Assembly: GCF_013368755.1 (NCBI RefSeq)
Contig: NC_049565.1
Coordinates: 3,224,001-3,288,000, forward strand
Source of the DNA: Talaromyces rugulosus
Lineage: Eukaryota; Ascomycota; Eurotiomycetes; Eurotiales; Trichocomaceae
Direction: 5' to 3'
DNA length: 64,000 bases
How positions within the stretch are numbered: the stretch's first letter is position 1; the number at the start of each line of letters is the position of its first letter. Positions 31,911 through 43,065 of this stretch are shown here, in pieces. Both the position numbers and the translations under genes were made by a program. The notes beneath the pieces were generated by a model. That model did not search any database. It had not been told where the DNA came from and was given only the letters and a program-made list of their open reading frames with translations.

Positions 31911-33008
31911 TTATGTATTTCTTTTGGACCCAAAAGTAACTCCATTAATAGGGCCATAATTTACACCAATCTGTAATCCAGAGTTTTTCCTTCCGAATGT
32001 GGCATGTGTATGATGATCGCTCCCCATGAGAACATCTTTTGCTTTGGTCTCACTCTCCATTCTTTGGGGCGAAATTCGAGACAAGAGATCTTTTGCATAC
32101 GCTGCTGCGACCATTGACGCATATCCTTGCCACTCTTTGTTCTGATGGGTATCGGCGTAGTTGCATATGCCGCGAATCACAAGGCAGGGGAAATTCTGCA
32201 TTAGCCCCACTGCTTGCATTTCGAAGCACAAAACACCCCTTTCCGCAGCAAGTTTATCACGAAGTAAGGCATCTTTCATGAGAAGGTTGCTTGATAGGAC
32301 CAGACCGTAATGAAGGACTGGATTGTCATCTTGATGGGTGCGAAGATCTCGTAACACCAGTTCAGATGAATCATCCTGGGAAAGCAAAGTACAAGTTGGC
32401 CCAATGTCGGCAGGATATATGTCACTACGGTATAGCTTGTCACTGATTGGATCTGGTCGCTTGAATTTCTTCCACAATCTTGGTTTCCTTTCAAGAGCCT
32501 TGTTGATTGCTTCTTCAAGTTGATGGCCTTTGGTCTCATACTCCGCCTGAAGCCCATTAACTGCCGTGCGGAGAATCAAGGGTGGGCGATCCAAGATCGT
32601 AGGATAGCTTTGACTTTGTATTGTTTTACAGAGGTCGTACTGAAGTACGCTACCTTGGCCATTGTATGGAATACCAACAACAACATCTCCAAGGCGGATA
32701 TCATTGTTTTGACTTGGTGCCCCGCCGCCGACGCCGACAGATAGCCCGATCCGGATGTTCGGAAAGCTGCGCATCAAATATTTTGCCACCTCTGCAGCTG
32801 AAGAGGCACCATGTTCTCCAATAGGTATTACAGCAAGAGCCACGTTATGCTTTCCAATTTTTCCTAGAGTGTAGTCATTTTTGTCGTCAGGGTGTAGATA
32901 TTCCGGGGGTTGATGCTGTTCGTCGAGGAGCGCTTGTGCGGCGACGTAATCAGTGGTGATGCCGCATATCCAGCCAACACTATACTCCTCCGGTCTGGAC
33001 ATCATCAT
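31911..33008 (-). CDS. Nucleoside-phosphorylase (PNP_UDP) domain protein with RHIM-like C-terminal motif
   Basis: 365 aa, single exon, ATG at 33008 (MMMSRPEEYSVGW). Residues 8-310 form the purine/uridine phosphorylase fold used as the N-terminal domain of many fungal NLR receptors. Visible motifs: VGWICGITTDYVAAQALLD, IGLSVGVGGGAP, LGDVVVG, GVLCFEMQAVGLM and VIRGICNYAD. The C-terminus (about 332-360) has NSGLQIGVNYGPIN, which fits the pseudo-palindromic PP/RHIM-like amyloid motif of fungal NLR signalling, with a core resembling the RHIM tetrad (I/V)Qx(G). No NB-ARC, NACHT, TPR or ankyrin domain follows. This is effector-like architecture, or a truncated NLR. It sits inside a TIR element. Confidence 0.82.
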   Translation of the reverse strand: MMMSRPEEYSVGWICGITTDYVAAQALLDEQHQPPEYLHPDDKNDYTLGKIGKHNVALAVIPIGEHGASSAAEVAKYLMRSFPNIRIGLSVGVGGGAPSQNNDIRLGDVVVGIPYNGQGSVLQYDLCKTIQSQSYPTILDRPPLILRTAVNGLQAEYETKGHQLEEAINKALERKPRLWKKFKRPDPISDKLYRSDIYPADIGPTCTLLSQDDSSELVLRDLRTHQDDNPVLHYGLVLSSNLLMKDALLRDKLAAERGVLCFEMQAVGLMQNFPCLVIRGICNYADTHQNKEWQGYASMVAAAYAKDLLSRISPQRMESETKAKDVLMGSDHHTHATFGRKNSGLQIGVNYGPINGVTFGSKRNT

Positions 33009-33542
33009 ATCACGGCAGAAAGCTCAGTCACTTCATGACCTTCATCGGAAGATACTTGACGACGGTTAATATCAGCGCAGTAACAAACGGTGTGCTTTAT
33101 GAGGTGAGATATAAGGATGATTGATGCCGGTGCAGCGACATCCTTATAGCAGGTAGATGCTGGAAGCTGAGGAAGAGATGGGATTCCCGTTTCACTGTTA
33201 AGTTGCACGTGATTAGTGCCGTGGGTCATTATTTTAGGTTAGCGTCGGTCTCGATAAGGGATATGTAAGAACAATACACTAGTAATAGTAAAATACGAAA
33301 ACTTCTATATTCGATCTAGTGTGTTTCTTAGTGTGTCCACAGTGGGGCAAAAATAGAAGAGAACATCTGTAAAAGATGAAGGAAGTTTCGAATGTCTCTG
33401 TATACCGTTTTATCCTTATAGAACATCATCATACAGGGCACAGCGACCCAGAAGGATATAAAATCATGACGGAAAATAAAAATCTAAATGTACTTAGACA
33501 TGAATCTTCAACGGGGCTGTGGAGGTTCAAAATCAAGAAGTT

Positions 33543-34431
33543 TCAAGATGCGTAGACAGCCACATAGGCGATCTCCATCATGCTACCGTAACCTTCAAGA
33601 GTTTCGACGTTAGGATAACCAGGCTAAAAAAACAAAATTGTTATCAGCATCGACCATATATCTGAAAAAAAAAATATGCATAAAGTGCCTTGGACGTACC
33701 CAACCGCCGCCAATAGCCACATTAAGAATAAAGTATAGCGGGTTATGACATAGCGTTGCCCAGGTATTCAAGTCATGAATTTGAGAACCAGTGATCTGGT
33801 GAAACTGTTGGTTGTCCATATACCATGTAATAGTTTCAAGTTCCCAGGTAGAAGGGGTGCGGTCCCAGGTTATGCGCCATGTATGCCATGACTGATCAGA
33901 GATGGTGATGCTCCCTCCAAGTTCGTTGGGGTCATTGCAGATGCCACCGGTGGTACTACCGCAATGTGCAGTGCCATAGCCGGTTAAGTCACCATTGATG
34001 GTCTCGAGAATGTCGAGTTCTCCACACTCGGGCCACGAAGTCCCCGATCGGAACGACCGGCCGAGCATCCAGAAAGCTGGCCAAATACCCTGTTTACCCG
34101 AGACAGAATTGCTTCCAAACCGGATACTGGCCTCGGCAAAAGTAATCGCTCCCATACTGGGCGAAATGATGTTCTTACTCTCGACCCGGCCTGAAGTCCA
34201 CCCACCGGGCACGGAACTGTCTGTCCATGGAATTAGTTGCAGAGTGTTGCCGCCACTCAGCTGAACATTTGTGTTCAAACTGGTGTATGTCTCTAATTCG
34301 CCATTCACTCCCAGGTTCCCTGTCATAATATTCCAAGTATTGGGGTTGGGTAACGTCCCCGCCGAACCGGCAAAGCTATCGCTCCACAGCAATGTGTACC
34401 CTGAATATGAAGGGGGGTAGATTAACGTCAT
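33543..34431 (-). CDS. GH16 endo-beta-1,3(4)-glucanase-like protein
   Basis: Two exons: 34431-33700 and 33623-33543 (intron 33624-33699). The catalytic GH16 signature is GELDILE (ExDxxE), and family blocks include YTLLWSDSFAGSAGTLP, SGKQGIWPAFWMLG and LNVAIGGGW|PGYPNVETLEGYGSM. The C-terminus YVAVYAS is normal, so the domain is complete (about 270 aa). Such enzymes cleave cell-wall or plant mixed-linkage glucans. The N-terminus is odd: hydrophobic signal-like residues (ATILPALTFMTLIYPP) precede and include the first in-frame ATG, and an in-frame stop lies just upstream. The true start is either lost or in an unseen upstream exon. Confidence 0.8.
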
Positions 34432-36283
34432 GAAGGTCAAGGCGGGAAGAATAGTAGCATATCAGTTACAAATAGGTAGAAAGGTGCACGCGGAAGCTCA
34501 TAGCATTAATGAGGCTGGTCTCAAGGAATGATTTGCCTACCCTTGGGGAGCAGGTGGGCATGTCTAGACATAGATATATACGCGCTTACCTTCTGCTTGA
34601 CCTTCAGGTATTTGAACAAAATAAAACAAATAAAACAAAATATATTTCTGCAAACAGCAACTCTAAGATGTTCAAGAGTCTAGATGTTGTTGTTGGAATC
34701 GGAAACAAATATCTTGAACACCGTGGCTCTAGGAAAAAACTAAGAATGTAACCAAGGTCTTTTTTTATGAAGATAAAAATATATGTGAATATATAATTAG
34801 TGTAGTATCTACTGCTGTAATGATTATGTAATTTACCTCTCTTAAAATATATGTTTATGTGTGTATATGAACATGTGTGGACATATATTAATACGTAGCC
34901 ACCTTGTTGAAGTAATATGTAGGGTGTTATTCTAGCTATATCTGTCTATTTTAGTGACCAATTACATACAGTATCAATAAATTTCGAGTCCCATCGCAGC
35001 CTGTGGAAGCCTATGCGTCCAGGTGGTGTGCATGTTGATGATTGTAATAGACAATTTTGGTCTTCACTGTCACGGACCTGGATCCGTCTCGTTCGTGATC
35101 GGCTCGTAGACGTTGGTGTAGAGTACTCTAAGTAGCTCACGACACAAGTTGGAAGAGGTCCTCTCGCGGTACGTATATCTTGAGATGGATTGCCTTGCTG
35201 ACCTCAAAGTAATGATCAAATAGTACAAGTAAACACGATAGTAAACAATTAGGATTTGGTAAAGACTAAGCAGAGTGACTTAGGTTAAAGAACTATGAAG
35301 ACTAAATACATAGTGTTAAGCTTCCTTATATATCCAGTCCCTGGCGTCCTGTATATCGTATACCATCTATTACCTATGGTAGACAGTAGATGGTATATCT
35401 TTCATTATCCAGTAATCTTCCCTAGTTCTTCCTACTATTATCTGGTCCGAGATAGTGGTATATTATTCATATCAACACGTGACTTCCCGTGTGTCCCATA
35501 CCGAGTGTTTCCTCTTCGTCCTTAATGGTTGGTTCTGGTATTGCGATTACCAAAATAGTCCTTTCCCTTTTGGTTATAGTGTTTCTTAGCGTCATGCAGG
35601 TAGTTTCATAACATTCACTTCTTTACACACTCTTTGTTTAGTTCTGCCCCACTTGTGCAGCCTTAGACTATTTATAGTTAGGTTCATGTTTATCACTACT
35701 AAAAACAGCTACTTGTTTATTAACTATTATTTAGACCACTAGTTATAAGGTAGAAATATGAACAAATTGTGTGTAAAATGTGAAGGTGGTTTTCAAACAT
35801 TCTATATCTATATTCAAGGTGTATATCAATAACTAGTTCTATTTGTCAAATAATATCTTTAATACAGCTTTATTTTCATTTGAAAATTATAATCTTAGTA
35901 TTTATTTGTTCTGCTATTGCGTAAGTCATGAAATGTATATTCCCTGTAAATTGCTCGTACTAGTAGGTAATCCAACGCCACTGACGCCACTAACAATAAT
36001 CGATGGGGTTTGCGTAAGTTAGTTATGAACATATGTAACTACGTAGCAGGTCAGTGCTGAGATGGCTAGGTACTAGATAAACTGCAATGGATATAAACTA
36101 GCTGACAGTAAGCTCAAGGTGTTGAATCACTGCCTGGCTTAACTATTATCTCAAGGGAGTTTCGAATCCAATAAGGAGAAATTTCGCACCATGGAAATGA
36201 AATACGTCTGTGGCTCTTATCACCTTAGATGCCTTTGGTAGCAGCATTTTCATAAAAAAGAAGACACTAAATCGATGATATAG
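34432..36283. other. Gene-poor AT-rich region
   Basis: No convincing gene. A hairpin of 11 bp arms (TATACCATCTA / TAGATGGTATA, 35359-35369 and 35387-35397) and a degenerate MITE-family left end at about 35600-35655 (ACACACTCTTTG ... CTGCCCCAC) are present. The rest is unexplained. Confidence 0.4.
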
Positions 36284-36879
36284 ATGCCACATAAAAGGAG
36301 ACATGATGACGACAATACGAGTGTCTCTAGTAGCAGCACAGAAGGATATACATATATATCTCTACCGGTAAGTCAAATTATCTTAGAAAAGTCTTTTTTA
36401 CTTACTAAAGCTACAAGGAAAAGAAAGTTGAAAAAAAGGCTGCCAACCCCTCAGACCGGGAGAGCCAAGCCTCTGATCAAATAATATATACAAAGACAAA
36501 ATCCGCGCAACAACAATCGCAGGGCTTCCGATCTATCACCAAATACGAGCAATTATTTCAGGCGTCCTTAGTGCGGTGCCAAGTCAGCTGTGAAAAGTTG
36601 ATAGACGGTTTATATGAAGCTACTGACGCTTTCAAAAATGCCGGACACGCCTATGAAACAGTACTTAGAGTCCATGAAAAACTCGCAGATCCCAAAAACG
36701 AAGTCGAAGACATCCACCAAGAGCTTGAAGACGCCAAAAAAGAGCTCGAAGACGCTAAGAAAGCAGCGCAAAGTACCCAAGAAAAAATTGAAGACGCCAA
36801 ACGAGAAGCCGAATATGACAAAAGATTTGCTATGAACGTGAAGGAACTCCAAGTACATGTGGAAAATCTTGAAAATTGA
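36284..36879 (+). CDS. Predicted coiled-coil protein of unknown function
   Basis: Two-exon model. MPHKRRHDDDNTSVSSSS...YISLP is spliced at donor GTAAGT (36368) over a 49 nt intron, acceptor CTACAAG, into EKKVEKKAANPSDRESQ and onward. The longest block (VRCQVSCEKLIDGLYEA onward) has heptad-like Glu/Lys-rich repeats ELEDAKKELEDAKK and IEDAKREAEYDKR, ending at KELQVHVENLEN. About 180 aa. A decayed inverted copy exists at 56894-57470, so the locus has been duplicated. No known domain; the exon junction is inferred from frame only. Confidence 0.45.
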
Positions 36880-37250
36880 AAATCGTCCTATGGCGCTATT
36901 TATGAAGGTCTTTCCATTCATAGGAGGTCGTTTGCTGATTTGCTGAAAGACATTTATCTGGTATCTCGTGTTACAGTACTTGAGTGGAAAGGCGAACTTG
37001 TAAAAATGGAATTCATGGCAAAAATATTCTTCGTGCTTGTAGATGCAAGTCGACAGTTCCATAGGTTGATCTTTAATTTGGGCTCTCTATTATGCTACGT
37101 ACCTGCTGTGTCCACAATCTCTAATCATAATGCTCGAAGTAACATAGTAAGCTACTTGTTGCGGAATCCATCATTGTCTGCGTATCAACCCACTCAGCTC
37201 TTTCAGGAGGAACGATGAACTGCAAGTGTAAGGGGTTTATCTTGCCGGTC
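36370..37250 (+). repeat. Inverted segmental duplication, copy A
   Basis: Homologous in inverted orientation to about 56640-57470. Shared phrases include ATAAACCCCTTACACTTGC, GTTCATCGTTCCTCCTG and the whole coiled-coil coding block. Copy A retains open frames; copy B is disrupted. Confidence 0.75.
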
Positions 37251-37357
37251 CAGCCTATAATATGATTTGTAGTCAACGATGCTTTCGCTAAAAGTGGTTG
37301 AATAACGGCATCGAGTGAATGGAAATGGGCTATAGCGTTTCGATACGCGTTTCTCAT
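37121..37357 (-). CDS. Small hypothetical ORF conserved in duplicated segment
   Basis: 78 aa from ATG 37357 (MRNAYRNAIAHFHSLDAV ... WTGKINPLHLQFIVPPERAEW). The frame is open upstream to about 37390. The C-terminal half is recognisable in the inverted copy near 56640-56760, where it has stops. It could be a separate small gene or a former exon of a neighbour. No domain recognised. Confidence 0.25.
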   Translation of the reverse strand: MRNAYRNAIAHFHSLDAVIQPLLAKASLTTNHIIGWTGKINPLHLQFIVPPERAEWVDTQTMMDSATSSLLCYFEHYD

Positions 37358-37406
37358 GTAATTGACCAAGAGCTCTAGTGAGCTATTAGAGAAACAGCGA
37401 CTCTCC

Positions 37407-40400
37407 CTAATATAAAATAAGCACCCAGTTCAGTTTATTGGAAAGAGGGGTGGTGGAATACATATATTTCGCCACGTCTGGTCCACCGGCCAATATAGCA
37501 ATGATCCCAATACCACTTCCAAGTTTCCACCATCGCTTGCCGTAGCTCTTGCTATCTGATATCTGTTTCTGGGCCAACTCCTTGCCATTCACTGACAAGT
37601 CACCAACCTCTTGTAATATGGTCTTATGGGTTATAGTTATTAAGTTCTGATGATGGCGGTCAATGAATTCCCCATTGGCTTCTCTCTTTTCGAGCTGTTC
37701 CACATGATTCTTGACGAAGATGAAAAAAAGTACTCGTGCTAGACGACGATATATCGACTTTCGTTGTCTATCATTATTAGTTTCTATTAAAAACCGAAGC
37801 ATTGAGGTAGAGATTCTTGCTGAAGAAAGATTGTGACAAGATGGAAGCAAAGTTCCATGTTGTTGGAAGTCTTTCCACAGCCATCCCTTTAAGTCATTCA
37901 AAACAAAAGCCGTGTCACTAATTATCCGATCACCTATTTGGTAAATCTCACGCAACTCTTCATCGTAAATAGGTTGGTTGAACAAAGACCTAAGCAGGCC
38001 GAACCGGGCAGTCTCTGCCTCAGATGGTAATGCAAGCTGGCGTTCTTCATTTGAGCCAACATCGATTGTAAAGTCAGAAATCTCTGATCTTGTTGGTGAT
38101 CGTACTGGGGATTTATGAGAGTATTTGGGGGAATGCGAATGTTGCCTGCTGTTACCAATTGCTGGACTTGTAGGATTGTACGTCGGAGAACGTGAGTTGA
38201 AACTGACAGACGTAGGACCAAAATTTGGCGATAATGGGCAATAATTTGGTGACGACGACGAAAAGTGTGATGAAATAGAAAAGAACTCTGTATCCACAGT
38301 AGTCACATTCCCTTCGAGCTCTATATTAGCTAGACGCCTGAAATACGATTCGCTGTCTGTGATGATGTTGAGAATCGATCGAAATAAGCACTTGCTAGCG
38401 GTGGACTGGTTTCCACCAAGTGTAGATGTGTAATCTCGCTTTACAGAAATTAACATCTCGCCTACTTTGATCATCATACTCTCCTCCAGGGATCTGACTA
38501 ATTCATCAAGGGCTTTCCGGACTGTTTCAATACTTCTATGAAACATTGTTGACTTGGCTTGATTCACAAAGCAAGACATAACTTCTTTCATTTGGTCGAA
38601 ACTTCCAGGGCCTACAGGAGAATGTTCATCTTAGCAACAAACGAGATATTCTCATTCAAAAGTAGAAATATTACCTGATAATACTGTGCAATTCGCGTAC
38701 GCGGGTTTGATTTTCTCCGCTACCACAAGCTGGAACATCCAACTAATTTCTTTTGATCTCCTTGTGACCATTGTAAGATCTTCCAGACAGAGGCCCTTTA
38801 GAAGCTGTTGATAGACACGCAACTGCTGAGGCAGCAGATGGTTTCCTAATCGGTTAGTGGTTTGGCTATCGGTATGATGGATACTGTCGTGGAACGACTG
38901 CAGTAAGCGTGCCCCTTCTGATGCTGTACTAAGAAAGAGGGATTGAGCCCGTCGGGAAAAGGTACGCTCCCAACCAGAAGCGACGACCTTGAGAACTGGC
39001 TCAGTCAATTCCGCGTTCCAATCATGAGTGCCTTCTGCATTTGTATAGACTCCACCACGACGGCAGATAGCTTTATAAGTAGACCAGAAAAACCCCCCAG
39101 CAGCACGGTTATCGTAGTTTACACGCCCGCCCCATCGTTTTACAGTCTCATCTGCTTTGTTCGCCGCCGCTTCTACCGCGTCTTCTACAAAATGCATCAT
39201 CACTGATCAGTAAAATTTTACCAATACATATCAGCCAATGGAAGTGGGTTTGAAATCAACCTACCGTAGACCGTAAATATGTTGCATTGGATCGTATTCC
39301 GGAATCGCTGGCACATGTCTAGAATAAGTTCCTCAAGATCCTACATTGATCATAATCATTAGCACGTATCAAATGACGGCAACCACGCATGCACTAGAAA
39401 AATGAGCGATGGAACCAAGAAGCCCGACGTACAACGTAGAGCACTTTGTAGTGAGTTTCGATTGTGCTGGCCCAAATTGTCTTTTCCTCGTCAGAGGTTT
39501 GATTCCCGTCAGCTGAGATCGTCAACCGAAGAGAGTTCAAAAGTTGGTCTAAATTATTCAAAAAGCATCGAGAATTTGCATCTCTAATAGCCTCCGTTAG
39601 CTTCTTGCAGTGGGCTTGAAGTTGAGGGACTTCTGTGTCCTCAAGGGCCTGAAACCCCGGTATAGTGGGCTCCATTTCCAAGCGGCCTTGGAGCTTCTGA
39701 TACGCCCGAGAAGACACGCAAAACACAGGAAGAGATCGAGCTACTTCCTCATAATCGCGATCATCAGCATCAGGATTAAAACTGGACGAATCAGTCTCTT
39801 CTGCCAGTTCTTGGTTAAGCTCTTTGATTCCAGTTGCAAAGTCTCTCCGAATCGCACACCGTGCATACTCGTTTCGACCGGAGATCGCTAAACCGTTTAG
39901 TTCAGCTTGAATGTGGGCTATTACAATCTCAATATCTGAAATCTGCCTCAAGAGAGTTTCCGTTTCGATTTTAAGATCTTGCCTGTGGTGACGGTTTTCC
40001 TTCTTTCTTGCCCTAAGTTCTAAAAGCCTTCGATCGACCTCTCCTGCCGTGAGAGGTCTACTATACGTTGGCGATTGACCCTGATGTTCATCGACTTCGT
40101 ACCCGGTATCGCCATCGGCACGGTAATCGTTGAGAATGTAGTCCCATGGTCTAGCGCGGTTTAGTAACGTTCTTGAGATGTTACCATTTCTGACTCGCTT
40201 CCGTTTCTTAGGTCGACTAGGAGCATAGGCTGCCTTGCCATCTGCAATTTCCTCCTTTAATGTCTCCCACATCTCAATTTGCTCATCGATTTCGTCTGCA
40301 ACCGCGGCGCATTCAGACATAGCTTTCTGGAGTCTCTCCAGATATTGTCTGTTGCCATGTTTCTTCTCAGAATGCTCGTCCGCATTGTCCCGAAGAGCGC

Positions 40401-41556
40401 TCATTCGCTTCTCAAGGCCCAAACAATCCTGGCATTCCAGAAGGCTAATTTCGTCGGTCTTGCTGCAAATAAATGTAACGCTGTTCAAGCCACCGTCCAT
40501 CTTGAGTTGGCGCTTGAAGGTCCCGCCCAGAAGGCACTTTGCCGCCTTGTCGTCAACAGCCCGAGTGATTGGTGCCACGATCCATAGGCTTGTGCATTGT
40601 TTTATGTAGCTTCTAGAAACTTCAGCCCGAGCCGGGTTGGAGTCATGTACACCAGGCAAGTCGACGATGACCATTCCTGTTGAGAGCGCGGTAGCCTTGA
40701 CATAGACACGAACAACCTTAATCAAGGGCCAGACCTCCATATCTAGGGGTGGGTTTTCTGTCGCGTCTTTCTCCCCAGTAAATTTTTCTCTACTGTCAAC
40801 GTAAGTCTGAAGATTCCTGTAAAAAGTTTTCGGGTTAGTCTCGACAACTGATTTTATCCTGCCGAGCACTTTCTTCACGTTGGGATGTTCAATTAGCTCC
40901 GAAACGGTACTGTTCTCTAGCTGGTTCTTTGTGTAGTTTGGATACACTGATTTGATCTTCGCGTATGCTATGCCAGCGTCGGTGTCTTGAGAAATATTTC
41001 CCTTGCCATCCAACAAATCATCAAAAAGAATTCGAAGTTCCTTTGCCCAATCGTTGGCCGTAATAAATTCAACTTCTGCTCGATATGGGGTCTCCTCGTA
41101 ATTATAGGAGATTTCGGTGACAACCGCGGTGCAAGCTCGCATACAATTGGTTGGTACCAATCGCTCTTCGTCCAACACAGCATTGATAATTGAGGATTTT
41201 CCCGCTCCTGTATTGCCGACAACACCGATAATTATTTTCGGCCGTACGGCTTGTTTCTGGAGATATTCGAGGGGTTGCAGCCACTGAGACTTATCCACAT
41301 CAGACAGCTGGCTTAATGGCTCCCTCAAACGGTCTAGCACGTTAATTCCGTGGGTGACGGCGGTTTCGAGACATTGAGAATCACAATCCGCGAACAATGT
41401 TTGTAAACTGAGCCCGTCTGATATCTTCGGCACAGAGAAGCTGGAGCCGATATCCCCAGTGATGGTACCAGAGAAAGAATTGACAGATGATATCGTATTT
41501 GGCGTCCATCTATGACAGACGCGGGGATTATCCATGTTTGTGCACTCTTCATACAT
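37407..41556 (-). CDS. Dynamin-superfamily-like large GTPase (SLIP-GC-like) with Pol II CTD-like segment
   Basis: Four exons (41556-39433, 39340-39265, 39184-38675, 38611-37407) give about 1304 aa; intron 1 uses donor GTACGT and the small exon encodes DLEELILDMCQRFRNTIQ. GTPase motifs: P-loop GNTGAGKSSIIN (G1, about residue 115), DLPGVHDSNPARAE (G3) and CSKTDE (G4). A basic linker (PKKRKRVRNG) could be a nuclear signal; a long helical region follows. Near the C-terminus a Ser/Pro/Tyr-rich stretch (SPNYCPLSPNFGPTS, SRSPTYNPTSPA) resembles RNA polymerase II CTD heptads. A hydrophobic segment (GSGIGIIAILAGG) lies close to the end. The start could also be the next Met at 41535. The first frame codon upstream is TTG, not ATG. 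Confidence 0.8.
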
Positions 41557-41806
41557 TGTAAAAACACCTTTTTCCAAGCTTCAAATTCCATCTAGAGCCA
41601 GAAAGGAGAGAAGCATTTTATACTAAGACACTCCATTCGAAAGTTTTAGCTCGGAATCCCTAGGGAGAAATATTTTGATGATTAATAGACTTTATCTCCC
41701 AACGCTAGATTTTAGATCACAAGTAATTCAGTTGTTACTCTGAATGTGCAACCCACCGACTCTACTATGAATAATGTATATAGCCCCAGCGAGGTTGCAG
41801 CGTATG

Positions 41807-41808
<2 letters not shown>

Positions 41809-41838
<30 letters not shown>
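41809..41838. repeat. (CA)n microsatellite
   Basis: Uninterrupted CA dinucleotide run of about 15 units. Confidence 0.95.
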
Positions 41839-41842
<4 letters not shown>

Positions 41843-42779
41843 TGTGTACAACGAGATTCAAGACTGCCTAATGGTTCAATTCCAGCCCAATGAGACACTC
41901 CTACCTTGAAATACTTAGACCACACTTTGATATCGGAAGCTTCTACAGTATCATAATTGGCACAGTTCAAGCAACAGCAAAGTTATTTTGTCGACAGTTT
42001 GTTGCTCTAAGAGCTTATTGAATAGTCAAGATAATAGGTCGTTATGGTGTCTCTTAGATGGGACCCATTCTGGTAGTTTTTCTTGAACAATGTTCATGTC
42101 TGGCGAGCATCCCCTTCTAATACCACGAGCTGGCTTTCGAGAAATGACACCATTACCATCTGGATCTCGTTAGTTTTTCTGCAAGAAGATCTAATTTAAT
42201 ATATTATATGAAGCAAACCTATAGAAGAGTTGAGGATGGTTAAAAGAACCTGAAGGGGATGCAGGTGTTCATTAAAGCCTTAAATGAGGGTGGATAATTA
42301 AACTATGTACGCGCTAGGAACCAATTCATAGCCAACATGCGTTACATGAACACTATAGATTTAGTTGAAATATATGGTACGTATAGGTTGGATACCTCCC
42401 TGACCTCTGTGCACGCTTTTCCTTTGAATACTTCTACTTCTAGAACTATGAGGAGCTATTTTGAACGCTCCAATCAGTTTTTGAGAATAGTGTGTTCATT
42501 CAAACAGTGCTTGCGATAAACACAGAATAGACTAGTTTTAGATAATAGATGTATCTTTGATAATATGTATTGCTTGTAGGGGAGCGACCGCCGCAGTTTT
42601 GGATTTTGAAAAGCTTCATAAAGCATTAACTACGACTATATCATTTCTAGGCAATGACTCCTTGTTGTATTCGCCTAGGTAAGTAACGCATATATATTAG
42701 AAATGACCGTGCTGCTAATTTCCTCATTTGTTCAAGATTCCTAGACTCTATGGATAGAGGCTAATATAAGTTTTGTTAA

Positions 42780-43050
42780 CTCGTTGCTGTTACACATGAT
42801 GTATAAAATGGATCCACAGTGTTTAAAATGATCGGCAATGTCTAAACTATTTACAGGTGTGTTTAAAATGAATATATGGTATTTAAAATTATTGGCAATG
42901 TTTATACGATATTTAGATACGTTGTCAGAGTAAACCAGCAGTGTCTATACTAGTTATTTGTGGGTATAGCTTCAACTGGATCTACAGTGTTGAAACAATC
43001 AGAAATATTTATACACTCTACATATATTTTGTTCAAAACGAGTCTACAGT
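42780..43050 (+). repeat. Degenerate tandem repeat (GTGTTTAAAATGA type)
   Basis: Repeating phrases (A/C)AGTGTTTAAAATGA, GGCAATGTTTATAC and TAGTTATTTGTGGGTA recur every 50-70 bp. The same repeat occurs in inverted orientation at about 57840-58260. Confidence 0.6.
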
Positions 43051-43065
43051 GTTCAGGCAATGCAT

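Larger units (their letters stand above)
31007..33400. mobile_element. TA-flanked TIR element carrying a phosphorylase-domain gene
   Basis: Ends are perfect inverted repeats over 25 bp (starting CAGAGACATTCGAAAC), continuing imperfectly to the GCCCC(A/C)(C/G)TG block about 60 bp in. TA flanks both sides (31005-31006, 33401-33402). The ends are homologous to small MITEs at 43326, 50831 and 52647. Inside lie one gene (31911-33008, minus) and a palindromic pair of further element ends (31283-31408). No transposase is present, so it is non-autonomous. An alternative is that two adjacent elements are fused at about 31345. Confidence 0.6.
41557..43065. other. Region without recognised gene
   Basis: Contains a CA microsatellite (41809-41838) and the degenerate tandem repeat at about 42780-43050. 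No coding region identified. Confidence 0.4.

Noticed and set aside
35359..35397. Hairpin with 11 bp arms
   Set aside because: An isolated palindrome in AT-rich DNA without associated coding or repeat structure; noted in the gap entry only.
41728..41970. 80 aa minus-strand frame with a Cys-Val run
   Set aside because: The run is the translation of a CA/GT microsatellite, with no other support.
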